DNA of 64,000 nucleotides, taken from Hyaloperonospora brassicae. Taxonomy: Eukaryota > Oomycota > Peronosporomycetes > Peronosporales > Peronosporaceae. A program made the translations under genes and the position numbers. The stretch spans positions 20,471-84,470 of the forward strand of contig CANTFL010001049.1 of assembly GCA_947650285.1 (NCBI GenBank). Reading direction: 5' to 3'. The notes under the pieces are model-generated. The model saw only the letters and a program-made list of their open reading frames with translations, was not told the origin of the DNA and searched no databases. Shown here in pieces: positions 46,139 through 56,507 of this stretch (position 1 is the stretch's first letter; every line of letters starts with the position of its first letter).

Positions 46139-48190
46139 TCATGCGACTTCTCTTGCCGGCTCGCCAGCCTCTTGCTGCGTCTGAGCATCGATGGGCTTGC
46201 CACCGTCAATGCTTGTCCTAACGATTATTGGACCAACAGCAGACCTCCGCTTTTCGTCGACGCTCCGTGCAACGGCATCGTCGTCTCCTTGCTTTACCTC
46301 TCCCGTGGCAGGCATTGGCGCCTGGACAATAGTGTCTATCGCGCGAGCTGAAGTCTCAACAGACTCCGTATTGTCCCGTTCAGCGGGGTCATCAGTAGGA
46401 GGCGTCACGGGCGTGACAGACGTCTCAGTCGCAGCCAAACTACTGCTATCTCCTCCATTACTGTCAGCACTTGCGTCTGCCCCCACTTCCGGGTGAAAAT
46501 GCCTCATGTCATCCCAAATGAGCTTCTGCAGCACTGGCTTCGTCAGCGTTTCATTCTCGAAATCAAAGTCAAAGCTCGAAGTGGCCGTCGTCTCGTCTTC
46601 GATATTGCGAATGGAAGCCAAGTACGGGTGGGCGAGCGCGTCGTTCACTGTGATGCGTTTGTTCGGGTCAATCACCAGCATCTTCTGCAGTAGATCTAGT
46701 GCATCGGGCGGTGCATCTGCAAACATTTGTGCGAGAGACTTGGTCGGGTTCGGTCCACGCTTCTGATATTCTGCATTCATGAACTTGCGAGCACGTGCAT
46801 TCGAGAGGAAGTATAAATCTTGGTCGTTCGGTGCGCCCAGTGCGTTCATGATCAGATGCAGCTGGTCAATGTAGTCCTGTCCTGGAAACAGTGGCTTGCG
46901 CGACATCATCTCAGCAAAGATGCAGCCCATGGACCAGACGTCCACTTCGCATTTGTACTTCATACATCCCAACATGATCTCGGGCGCACGGTACCAGCGC
47001 GTGACAACGTATTCCGTCAACTCGAGCTCTTCTTCCGGAAACACACCTCTTGCTAGTCCAAAATCACAAATCTTAAGTTCACAATTGGCATTCACGAGCA
47101 CGTTCGACGGCTTCAAGTCGCGGTGAATCACATTCGCCGAGTGCACGTACTTCATTGCACACAGCATCTGGTACATAAAGAACGCAATGTGCTCGTCCGA
47201 CAGTGCATGTCGCGAGTAAATCACGCGGTGCAGATCTGTAGCCATCAACTGCGACACAATGTACACGTCTTCAAACTTGGCGAGTGCCACCGGCTCAAAA
47301 ATGTCTTCCACGCCGAGCACGCACTTGTGGTTCAAGTGCCGCATGAGCTTAATCTCCCGCACAATGCGTTTGGCATCGGTCAAGTCGTCAAACGCGCGCT
47401 GGATGTTCTTGACCGCTACGGTCTTCCCCGTCTTTGAGTCCGTTGCGGAAATGACGACGCCATAGGCGCCCGAGCCAATGGTCTTGACGTACTCAAAGCT
47501 CACAGGGATCTCAAACTTCGTATTGGACGTCATGAAACACTGCGTCCCTGGCCGCGTGGCCGGCAGATACTTGGGTTTGCTCGCAGCGTTGGCCGCGGCC
47601 GCTGCTTCGTCGAGCCGCTGTTTCTCCCGCAGTTTCTTGGCAGCTTCGGCGCGACTGCGCTCCTCTTGCTTCAAGTCTTCACTCGCTTGTTTTCCATAGG
47701 TGACAAAGCTGCCGTCTTTTGTCGGGACCATCGCGTGGTTCCAGCGGATGGCCTCTTGCAGCGCGTTGCGCCACGCGTCGTACGCGCGCTGGTCTTCGGC
47801 CTCAAGCACCATCACCTTTGTCCCGCAGCGCAGCTCAAGGCGACGCGGGTACTTGTTCGTGTTCACCTGTCCCAGCACGTGGCCCGGGCCAATGGGCGTC
47901 TCCGTGCAAAGCGTGAGCGAGTCTTTGCTCGTGTAGTAGCCCAACGTCATGTGGCGCTCTTCGAGGCGCAAAATAAAGTACCGCCGCGTCCAGAGCTTGA
48001 GCCGCAGGCCCTGTTTCAGTAAGTAGCCCTCTTGGATGACGTCGGCCGAGCGAAATACGACCGCCGGGTGCGCGCGACTGGGCACGGACTTGCCGTGGAG
48101 CCACAAGGAGAAGACGGACCGGTTCTTGGTCACGTAGACGCCGTCGCCGGTCTTTTCGTCGGACGTGCGGCTGCTGTCGGGTGCGCTCAT
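46139..48190 (-). CDS. MAP kinase with N-terminal PH domain
   Basis: A single exon of 683 codons from the ATG at 48190. The frame stays open further upstream only because it crosses a CT microsatellite. Residues ~51-160 form a PH domain (EGYLLKQGLRLKLWTRRYFI, KVMVLEAEDQRAYDAWRNAL), followed by a charged helix of E/K/A. The kinase domain spans ~230-525: GSGAYG loop, AVKN lysine, HRDLKPSN, DFGLA, and a TEY activation motif at 392-394 followed by VVTRWYRAPE. The MAPK-specific insert and DPNKRI helix are present. The ~150-residue C-terminal tail is acidic and S/T-rich. TEY kinases are activated by dual phosphorylation from a MAP2K. The PH domain suggests recruitment to phosphoinositide membranes, which ordinary MAPKs lack; that role is inference. 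Confidence 0.93.
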   Translation of the reverse strand: MSAPDSSRTSDEKTGDGVYVTKNRSVFSLWLHGKSVPSRAHPAVVFRSADVIQEGYLLKQGLRLKLWTRRYFILRLEERHMTLGYYTSKDSLTLCTETPIGPGHVLGQVNTNKYPRRLELRCGTKVMVLEAEDQRAYDAWRNALQEAIRWNHAMVPTKDGSFVTYGKQASEDLKQEERSRAEAAKKLREKQRLDEAAAAANAASKPKYLPATRPGTQCFMTSNTKFEIPVSFEYVKTIGSGAYGVVISATDSKTGKTVAVKNIQRAFDDLTDAKRIVREIKLMRHLNHKCVLGVEDIFEPVALAKFEDVYIVSQLMATDLHRVIYSRHALSDEHIAFFMYQMLCAMKYVHSANVIHRDLKPSNVLVNANCELKICDFGLARGVFPEEELELTEYVVTRWYRAPEIMLGCMKYKCEVDVWSMGCIFAEMMSRKPLFPGQDYIDQLHLIMNALGAPNDQDLYFLSNARARKFMNAEYQKRGPNPTKSLAQMFADAPPDALDLLQKMLVIDPNKRITVNDALAHPYLASIRNIEDETTATSSFDFDFENETLTKPVLQKLIWDDMRHFHPEVGADASADSNGGDSSSLAATETSVTPVTPPTDDPAERDNTESVETSARAIDTIVQAPMPATGEVKQGDDDAVARSVDEKRRSAVGPIIVRTSIDGGKPIDAQTQQEAGEPAREVA

Positions 48191-48249
48191 AGAGAGAGAG
48201 AGAGAGAACGAGAGCGAGAGAGAGAGAGAGAGCGAGAGCGAGAGAGAGC

Positions 48250-48287
<38 letters not shown>

Positions 48288-48288
48288 A
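48191..48288. repeat. GA/CT microsatellite abutting the PH-MAPK start codon
   Basis: About 98 bp of (GA)n with GC interruptions runs directly up to the start codon (48,190). On the transcript strand it is a CU-rich tract immediately before AUG. In all frames it reads through as Ser/Leu/Arg repeats, which explains the artificial N-terminal extension of the open frame. Confidence 0.95.
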
Positions 48289-50627
48289 CAATTCTGCGGT
48301 CGGGTAGCGGTTTTTTTCGTGCCGACTGCTGACGGCAGAAGCGCTTTGGGGTGGCGCGTGTGTGTGTGTGTGAGAGTTGATGACCTGTGTAAGTGGATAT
48401 ATATGTGTGTACATATGTATATATGTAGGTGGAGGCAGATGCGGCGGGGCGGACACGGAAGTACGGACGTTTTGGTGGACAACTGGCTGGTGTTTGGCAT
48501 AGGAGGGGGAAAACAGGTTGGATGGGTTTATTAGGTTTGGGAGGTTTTTTGGGGGGATTTTGGCTTGGGTACCTGGTGACGCACACTAAAAGAGATTTGC
48601 GGGCGAAACACTGATGGAGCTGCTAGCTTGTTCTTTTCATCGATGAGCTTTGGGAGGGGCGACCTGACGGACGAACGCAATGCGCTTGGGTCGAAGCGTA
48701 GCTTTATAGAGTGGAGGGGTGGCAGTTGCAGGGGATGATGTCGTGGTTACAAAACACGGTGCAGTCCAGGAAAGACGAAACGGTAATACGATCAGCACGT
48801 GGTACAAAAGAGGGTGAGGTCGAGCAACGAACGAGCAGCGAAATAATAGACAGCGCTCGAGCGCGTCGTGGGCTATGATGGACTGAGTCCGTAAACGCGC
48901 GTGAAGTAACGAACTTGGAGCCGTAAAATAAACATCCGAAACACGACCCACAAATTAACAACAACAACAACGACGACAAGACAATTGATCGGACGATCGG
49001 ACCTACCGCAAGTCGACCGTCAGATCGAAAGTTATTGGTGTCGCCATTGTGGTACGTGCGACACGCCACGCGCTTGCACTGGCTCGTCGTCCCACTGGAC
49101 CTTGTCGCACATGTTTCGTTGCCTTGTGGAAATGGCTCGAAAGTGCTACTGGACGGTTGAGCTACGGAACAGCACGGGGTCAACACGTGATCGACTGTCC
49201 ACGTTCAAAAGCTCTGATGAGGCGCTGACGTGTCGCATTGCGTGTGTCCATCAACAACTTACATAAACGGGTCTTACTCAATAGCCGTCTTGCTGCAATG
49301 ATCAAGAACTTGTTATAGGCTGCTGATAAGTCTGCACGGTCGAGTCCAACGCGCTTGTGTTCGCTGGAACAGCTCTTTACCGCATGTTAGAGGTCATCTG
49401 GTCCACTCGACGTTTGCCGCTTGTTCGAGCATTGGTTGTTGTACCACGAGAGCGGTCTGTTGTGCTTGTGCCCTTTGCTGCTGCGTCGAGGGACCTGGAT
49501 CCTCGATAGAAAAGCGTCTGCGTTCGGATGCATGCGCTCTTCGACACTCGTACAGTGCAAGGCAAGTGGCTACAATCGAGTGACTCGGAAAGCTTTTGGC
49601 AGTTTCTTGGTTGACAAGATCGTTGTGGTCGTACGTATACCGCTCACACACGGGTCGATCACGTCAATGGTATCGTCCCGACTAAAAAGAAGATTGACGC
49701 ACGATCGAGTCAGGCAATGGCAATGGTGATTTCCAATCGACTCTCCGACATTGCACCTCGCGGGCCAGAGGAACGCCAGACTCCAAGATGCTGTCGTGCT
49801 AGCACTGAAAGGCAGGCACGCTTGAGCTCTTCTTGATGGTTCAAGCACTTTTCCGAGCGCGTGTGGCATCCTCCCAGTTTTGTTGCAGATACCCCCTAGA
49901 CGTATTGGCGAGCTTCGGTATCGGCGTCCGTGCAGACTGCACACACAGTGGTCGCGCCGCTGCTCTTGTCGACGTCGATGTAAGCCTGACCCAACCCGAA
50001 GTCGAAGATGGGTCGGGCCTCGCTGAAGTCGATGCCGTTACTGACCTCAGCAACATCCGTGATTCCGCTGGGTAAGCACAGTTTCGTCAATCGATACTGT
50101 ATCGCGCGCAGTTAGAACGACTGCATCCACCACCGCCGCACAAAGTCGCATCGTTGTTCTCACATATGGCGTCCATTGTTTGTCAGCAGGTACTGCTACG
50201 ATCGCAGATAAATGCTGCAAAGCAACACGATCGGTCCGAGTCCACGAGTGATGCATTGCCAAACAGGAGGTGTTTGTGAAAGCGATCTTCACCCGAGCAC
50301 AGACGTTCTGCGGACACATGTTTGCGACACGGTACAGGGATTGCTCAAAGTGGATCTTACTTGTACTTGCGCATCGTTCACCTGTCCTCGCAAGCGACGA
50401 GGTATAGTGACCTTCACGCAAGTCCAAGCCGAGCGCACCGGCCGGACCTTCTGCAAAACGCTTCTTCTTGCGCTGACATCCAGCGACGTTCGTTGCCAAA
50501 CAGCATTGCAATACACTTCGGTTGATATGGTGACGTTGACTTGATGTGGCCATTGTTACTTGGTTAGCTACTGCGCTATCATCAAGCCAAAGTCTGCTGA
50601 CCCCTGTAGCGTGTCATCTACGCGCGA
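48289..50627. other. Intergenic region, no recognised gene
   Basis: Upstream of the PH-MAPK gene and downstream of the ABCA gene. It contains alternating TG/TATG repeats near 48,357-48,427, a CAA/CGA run near 48,958-48,976, and short ORFs on both strands (up to 168 codons at 50,047-50,553 minus). None has a motif I recognise. Confidence 0.5.
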
Positions 50628-53600
50628 TCAAGCCTCCTGAAACCCACGCGCTACACCCGTCTCCTCAGCTTGCTGGGCAGCAAAGAAGTTGAAGATCTGC
50701 TCGAGCGAGGTCTGTGAAACGTTGTATTCGCGAATGTGCATCGTCTCCTTCATGCCTTCGATCAGCGCAAACACCTTGGACAATCGCAGTTCTTCCCTTG
50801 ATCCATGCAGCTTGAAGCGGCAAAAGTCGTTCTGGCGCTCCATTACCACCACACTGCCATGGCTAAACGAGCGGCCGAGAAAGTCATACAGCGCGTCGAA
50901 ACGGGTTTCCTCCAAACACCACGACAGGAACGTCTCTGCCCTGACGAATCCGTCACGTTCCAGTATGGCAGCGAGACCATAACCTGTCGGGTGCGAGGCC
51001 ACCACTCGCTGAGCCAGCTCCTGGTTCCCAAAAGCTCTGCACTTGTCGTCCAGGTTGTCGAGTGTCATATTCTCGTCGGCATCGTCGTAATGCTGCTGCA
51101 TGAGGTCGACCAACTCCTGCTGCGTGGGATTGGCGAGCTTCACATCAAAGACCAGACCGTCTCCGAAACGAGACTTCAAGTGCTGGACGCTGCCTAAGCA
51201 ACGCAGGTGACCACCGACCATAATGCCCACACGAGAGCACAAGGCCTCCGATTCTTCCATGCTATGTGTCGTAAGCACGATCGTGGAGTTCTTGCCACGA
51301 GTGGAAATGTCGGCGATGACGTCCCACATAAAGCGTCGCGACACGGGGTCCATACCGGTCGACGGCTCATCTAAAAACACAATCTGCGGGTCACCAATCA
51401 AGGCGATGGCCACTGATAGCTTGCGCTTGTTTCCGCCACTCAAGCTGCCGGCTAGCTTGTTCTCAAAGTCTCCCAAGTTCAGTTGCTTGATCTTATCGCT
51501 CACGACTCCGCGCAAACGCGAGCGACTGACACCCTTGATCGACGCAAACAGCTCCAGGTGCTCGCGGACTGTAAGTAGCTCAAACAGAGCATCAAACTGT
51601 GGACAGTATCCAATTTGACGTCGCACTTCAATCTGCTGCGTGAGGATGTCGAAACCTCCCAGCGTTGCCGTGCCCCGCGTCGGAAGTTCATCGCCCGTCA
51701 GCATCTTCATCGTTGTCGTCTTACCGGCACCGTTGATACCGAGAAAGCCAAAGCACTCGCCACGCTTCAAGCCAAAAGAGAGGTTGCGTACTGCGACCTT
51801 GCCGCCACGGTATACCTTGCGAAGTCCTGCAAGCTTTACAATATCGCCATCTGCTTGTCCGCCGGCCACACGCCGAGCCTCCTTTTCAACATCGACGTCT
51901 TCGTCAAAAGGTTCGTCTTGAACATTGCCACCGCCACTCATCCAGTCCTTTACCTTCGGAAACGTCATCGAGTAGTCGATCAATACTGCCAGGGTGCCGT
52001 ACAGTATAGCTGTAACGAACAAAAAAATCATCTCCCAGCCCATGATGTCAGTGCTGAACGGACTCGTCTTTGCATCATCGCTCTGTCGGATGGAGTCGAG
52101 CTCATTTCGCACCAAGCTCAGCAGCCCATAGCCCAGGTTGAAGAGTGGCGACAAGCGCCAGAAGAACACCAGCACCTCGTTGACGTCTTGCGTCGAATCA
52201 ATTACATCCAGTACAAACGATATCACCATGAGCACCACGCCAACAACGAAGTTGATCATTATCGTGTACGTTTGAGACGAAGCGTGCTCCTTGAACAGAT
52301 ACGACAAACAGTACGTGAACGGGCAGACGGCCAGTCCAAACAGAAGGAAGAGGACGATCACGGACGGAAACGTCTCGGACGTGCAGCTGCCGCACTCTGA
52401 GCTACCAGTCATGGAATCGATGCTGAAACCAGTGATCGTGAGAAGCGCGGCGGCGCACGGAATCAAGTAGAGCGAGAAGTCCCAAATGTAGTTGGAAAGC
52501 CAGAACGCTCCCAGCGACACACCAGATACCAACTGCTGGTGTTTCGAGTTCTGGTTTGCCTGCTTCTCCTTCACGAGGAAGGTCACGATGGACGCCGGGT
52601 AAAACGTGAAGGCGATGCAGATAAACAGGCATGCCGTGAACGCCAGAAAAGATCCGAACAAAGCTTCCGAATCGGCGGTCAAGGGTAGTGGGTGGTTGTT
52701 GACTATCAAATTGACGTTCGAGGCGCTGGAGCTTGAGTTTGAAGCGAAAAATCGGTAGATCGCCTGATCCATCAGTGCCTTGAAGATGATAGCCCCATGT
52801 GTCGAAGTGGTGTTCACAAACATGTTGTAGCCAAACAGGTTTCGGTTGCTGTCACCATGGACGAGGTAGGCGCCATATTGCCCACGAACAGTGTCGGTGT
52901 TGATGCCGGTGCCGCGATTGTACACTTCCTCACCCAGGCGCAAACCATAGCCCGTGGCACCAGTAGTATTCACTGTGGGGTCCGTGTACGTCACGCCAAA
53001 GACGGTGGGAGAGGTCGAGTCGAACGACGGTTCCGATAGCGCAAGCGCTTCTGTAGACACATCATTGAAGTAGGCACTACCCATGGCACTGCTACACCAC
53101 GCGTCCTCCGTAGCGCCAGGCTGGCAAAAGTATGGCGTTGGCGTCTCGGCCCCGTTGTCAAACGCGTTCGTGGTCAAGGGCAGATTCGGGTCGTTATCGG
53201 TAAGATTTGCTCCTTGGAGCAGACCCAGACCAACCAGCAGAAGCAAAACGGGGAGAGCCAAACTGTAGAAGATCATCTTCTTGTCACGCTTTGCATACCT
53301 GAACCGCTTCAGGATAAGAGCACGGAGGTGAGTCATGAAGTAAGAAGATTGCGTCGGATCGAAACCAGCATTCGCACCACTCTCTGGAGCAGGACTTGAC
53401 GCAACCGATTCGAAACGAGCCCGGTTCGCAAGCGTGTGTTGGCTAGTCTGGTCATCTGCTTCGGCCACCTTTATAAACACTTCTTCCAGAGTAGTCACCG
53501 AGATACCATACGATACTAAACCGAGCTGCTGCAAATTGTCGTCCAAATCCGCAAACATGGACGCAAACGTCGATGCACTCGCGAGGGGCAGCTGGAACGC

Positions 53601-56507
53601 AATCTCGCTGCCAACACTACTCAGCAGCTGCGCTGCAGGTATTCGCGATGTCACAAACTGAATCACGTCGCTATCCTCGCACGTCGCATCATCCTTCACA
53701 AGGGCCAAGTTGTAGCCTGCCCCGTAGCGGTTCTTCAAAAACAGCGAAGAGCCACAGCAACGCAGCTCGCCTTCTGCCATGATCGCAATACGGTCGCCCA
53801 GAATGTCAGCTTCGTCCATAAAATGAGTCGTTAGCACCATGACACGGTCGTTGCGGTTGTTCAGCAGGATCTCCCATGTGCTTCGACGACTGTATGGGTC
53901 CATTCCCGACGTCGGCTCGTCCAAAAACACCAGCGTGCTGTCACCGAGCAGAGACACAGCGACAGACAGCTTTCGCTTCATACCGCCGGAAAGCTCAGTC
54001 GGATTTGCGTGGCGTTTCTCAGTAAGTCCGACCTCGCGAATCTGCTTCGTAATGACAGACTCCAGTTCAGCTGTCGTGTAGCCCTTGATACGACCGAAAA
54101 AGCGCAAGTGTTCCTCCACAGTCAGCTCATTGAAAAGCACGTCATGCTGAAAGCAAAGACCCAGAGACCGACGGATCTTGTCCATGTCCTCGGTGATAGA
54201 CATGCCACGAAAAAAAGCATTGCCACTTGTAGGCGCGATCATGCCCGTCAGCATTGATATAAGTGTCGTTTTGCCAGCACCGTTGTGTCCCAGCAAACAC
54301 GTGATCTGGTTCCGGTACATGGTCAGACTAAGTCGTTGCACTGCCACCTTTTCACCACCAGGAACAGAAAAAACCTTGCGCAACCGCTCGACTGTCAGAG
54401 CTTCGCCCCGCCGCTCTTGTTCACGTAATTCCGCGCTCACCGGTTCGATGCTATTGTTCATATCCACTGAAACGCGGTCCAACAATGCGTCAGAGGGAAG
54501 TTCCGTCACCGATGCCTTGCAAATCTCTTCGTTGCTCTTCCAGTACAAAGGAGACAGCGGGAAATACCACTTTAACGTCGTTCCGTGCTCTTTTGGTACA
54601 ACCTTCTCAAAGTAAAGTCCCAACAGCGTGTACAAGACTGTATCGATAGCAAACATCAGCAACGATGTGCTCAGGCGGAAGTTTTCATTCAGGACACTGG
54701 CGTTCGAAAAGTTGGCGCCTGTTCCAGTGGCCTCCAAATTTGACAAGAACGTGACACCCAATGAGAGTGCAACGGGAGAAAGAATACAGCCAGCTATCTT
54801 CGGGCCTTCAGCACTTTCCGGTGTGAACGCCGCCGACACAAAGTACATGAGGAAGAACAGCACCATTCCCACGAACGCTCCAACTCGCGCTTTGCTAAAG
54901 ATCGTGCTTATCATGAATCCGTATGCCAGCACGCTTAGACTAAACAGGAAAAAGAAGAGGAAGATGAGCACCACAGAGCTGTTCGAAAAGAGTCCCGCCA
55001 AACCAACGAGCGCCTGAAGAATCGATCCCACGAGCAGAATAAGGATGTACGTCATGTACCAAGATACGACGATAGCTCTCTCCTTCACACCAAGTATTTT
55101 CATGTACTCGCGCAATCGCAGCTCTTTCTCTTGAATGAGGATCACAAGAATGCGCGAAATCGAAAACAGGTACGATAAGACGAACACGATTGCAAACACG
55201 TCCGACACTTGATCGTAAAAGGGAGAGCTGGTGTACGCTCGGATCGGAAACGGCGCGACCGAAGCTCCAAGATACGGCTGTGGTGCTTGTCGCAGTGGTC
55301 GTAGCAGCGCTTCCAGCGTCTCATTCGAGACAATGTCCCTCAAACCCGAAAACGTCACATCCGACCCAGCAATATCCTGGACAACTGAATAAATGATAGC
55401 ATCGTTGTCCAAGGACAACAGCAGAGCTTGGTCGGTTTCCTGCGACGATCTTGCCGTCGACTGTGGACGCTGGCAGATTCCAGTCGTAGTTTTGGTACTG
55501 GCATCCCACTCTGGCATGCACGTCACGAATCGCGTCACCAACGTTTGGAGCGTCATGAAACCCGTGACCGCGTATCTCGCGTAGTACTGCACACTAATCG
55601 ATCGTTGAAACGGTTCCATCTGCGGTGGATCTCCACTTGTCTTGGGGATGTAGCCAATATCACCCCGTTGGCGAGTCGAGTTCAGTCTCACCGTGTACTC
55701 AATGTCCTCGAATGACCCAATGTTGTCCCCACTCGGGATCGAGTCGAACACAATTCCACCGTAGATACGAGGATTCTCCGGACCAGAAGCGTAATCACTG
55801 CCACTCACGTAATCTTCCAGCGCTTCCTCCGTGTCGAAAAACTGGACACTCTCCATCAATGACGGGAACACCACCGACGTCGACGCGTTCCAAAGATCGA
55901 TGCGCGGATACCACAACGACATTGTCTGCATGAAGTAATCTCTCGTGAACGCATTGTCCGGCACAATTGCAATCTTGTACGGCGCGACTTTCCCGCGGCA
56001 AGAACTGGGAACGGCAGACGCCGACAACGGGTCGACATCGACCAATCCTCGAACAGTGACACCCGTGATACACTCCCCCAGCTCCCGTTCGGACAACTCG
56101 CCCAACCTCGCACCCCCTCGGATCGAGAGTGTGCCCATGTACAAGAGGATGCCCCAAATCGACGTCTCGTGCATCGTAAACTTGGGCAACACCGCTGGAA
56201 TGCCGGACAAAAACGTGCCCGATGGCTCGTAGAGGTTGTACGACGTGCCTTGGGAGCTGTCGCCTGCAACACTGTTGTCGTCGCTCCACCCTTCGGGCAC
56301 GTCGACGTCTTCCACGAGGGTCTTGAGGACGCCCATGAGCAAGATGAACAAACAGGGCAGCGCGATCTCCATGAACGTGGCCACGGGGTGGCGGCGCTTG
56401 AGTATCCCGTTCTTCCATAGCAGTGTGCGGACGAAGAGCCACGTGGTCCGGCGCTCGACGAGCGGTGCCGGATCCGACGGCAGGTCCTTTCGACCGGACC
56501 CCGACAT
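50628..56507 (-). CDS. Full-size ABC transporter, subfamily A
   Basis: A single exon of 1,959 codons with ATG at 56507. The architecture is (TMD-NBD)x2. It opens with an N-terminal membrane helix (ATFMEIALPCLFILLMGVL) and a ~380-residue extracellular loop. TM helices follow at about 440-645. NBD1 has Walker A GHNGAGKTT near 737-746, signature LSGGMKRKL near 837, and FLDEPTSGMDP. A second lead helix near 1,070 (FYSLALPVLLLLVGLGLL) is followed by an extracellular loop and TM helices at about 1,290-1,510. NBD2 has Walker A GINGAGKTT near 1,590, LSGGNKRKL near 1,687 and FLDEPSTGMDP. The order and the large first loops of each half are diagnostic for ABCA, which mostly moves lipids across membranes. 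Both ATP sites look intact. Substrate and membrane cannot be told from sequence. Confidence 0.95.
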   Translation of the reverse strand: MSGSGRKDLPSDPAPLVERRTTWLFVRTLLWKNGILKRRHPVATFMEIALPCLFILLMGVLKTLVEDVDVPEGWSDDNSVAGDSSQGTSYNLYEPSGTFLSGIPAVLPKFTMHETSIWGILLYMGTLSIRGGARLGELSERELGECITGVTVRGLVDVDPLSASAVPSSCRGKVAPYKIAIVPDNAFTRDYFMQTMSLWYPRIDLWNASTSVVFPSLMESVQFFDTEEALEDYVSGSDYASGPENPRIYGGIVFDSIPSGDNIGSFEDIEYTVRLNSTRQRGDIGYIPKTSGDPPQMEPFQRSISVQYYARYAVTGFMTLQTLVTRFVTCMPEWDASTKTTTGICQRPQSTARSSQETDQALLLSLDNDAIIYSVVQDIAGSDVTFSGLRDIVSNETLEALLRPLRQAPQPYLGASVAPFPIRAYTSSPFYDQVSDVFAIVFVLSYLFSISRILVILIQEKELRLREYMKILGVKERAIVVSWYMTYILILLVGSILQALVGLAGLFSNSSVVLIFLFFFLFSLSVLAYGFMISTIFSKARVGAFVGMVLFFLMYFVSAAFTPESAEGPKIAGCILSPVALSLGVTFLSNLEATGTGANFSNASVLNENFRLSTSLLMFAIDTVLYTLLGLYFEKVVPKEHGTTLKWYFPLSPLYWKSNEEICKASVTELPSDALLDRVSVDMNNSIEPVSAELREQERRGEALTVERLRKVFSVPGGEKVAVQRLSLTMYRNQITCLLGHNGAGKTTLISMLTGMIAPTSGNAFFRGMSITEDMDKIRRSLGLCFQHDVLFNELTVEEHLRFFGRIKGYTTAELESVITKQIREVGLTEKRHANPTELSGGMKRKLSVAVSLLGDSTLVFLDEPTSGMDPYSRRSTWEILLNNRNDRVMVLTTHFMDEADILGDRIAIMAEGELRCCGSSLFLKNRYGAGYNLALVKDDATCEDSDVIQFVTSRIPAAQLLSSVGSEIAFQLPLASASTFASMFADLDDNLQQLGLVSYGISVTTLEEVFIKVAEADDQTSQHTLANRARFESVASSPAPESGANAGFDPTQSSYFMTHLRALILKRFRYAKRDKKMIFYSLALPVLLLLVGLGLLQGANLTDNDPNLPLTTNAFDNGAETPTPYFCQPGATEDAWCSSAMGSAYFNDVSTEALALSEPSFDSTSPTVFGVTYTDPTVNTTGATGYGLRLGEEVYNRGTGINTDTVRGQYGAYLVHGDSNRNLFGYNMFVNTTSTHGAIIFKALMDQAIYRFFASNSSSSASNVNLIVNNHPLPLTADSEALFGSFLAFTACLFICIAFTFYPASIVTFLVKEKQANQNSKHQQLVSGVSLGAFWLSNYIWDFSLYLIPCAAALLTITGFSIDSMTGSSECGSCTSETFPSVIVLFLLFGLAVCPFTYCLSYLFKEHASSQTYTIMINFVVGVVLMVISFVLDVIDSTQDVNEVLVFFWRLSPLFNLGYGLLSLVRNELDSIRQSDDAKTSPFSTDIMGWEMIFLFVTAILYGTLAVLIDYSMTFPKVKDWMSGGGNVQDEPFDEDVDVEKEARRVAGGQADGDIVKLAGLRKVYRGGKVAVRNLSFGLKRGECFGFLGINGAGKTTTMKMLTGDELPTRGTATLGGFDILTQQIEVRRQIGYCPQFDALFELLTVREHLELFASIKGVSRSRLRGVVSDKIKQLNLGDFENKLAGSLSGGNKRKLSVAIALIGDPQIVFLDEPSTGMDPVSRRFMWDVIADISTRGKNSTIVLTTHSMEESEALCSRVGIMVGGHLRCLGSVQHLKSRFGDGLVFDVKLANPTQQELVDLMQQHYDDADENMTLDNLDDKCRAFGNQELAQRVVASHPTGYGLAAILERDGFVRAETFLSWCLEETRFDALYDFLGRSFSHGSVVVMERQNDFCRFKLHGSREELRLSKVFALIEGMKETMHIREYNVSQTSLEQIFNFFAAQQAEETGVARGFQEA

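Noticed and set aside
48188..48586. N-terminal extension of the PH-MAPK ORF up to 48,586
   Set aside because: It consists of a frame running through the CT microsatellite and low-complexity leader. The ATG at 48,190 starts the conserved protein.
50047..50553. 168-codon minus-strand ORF downstream of ABCA
   Set aside because: It has no recognisable motif and other frames over the same bases are equally open. Probably chance in GC-richer DNA.
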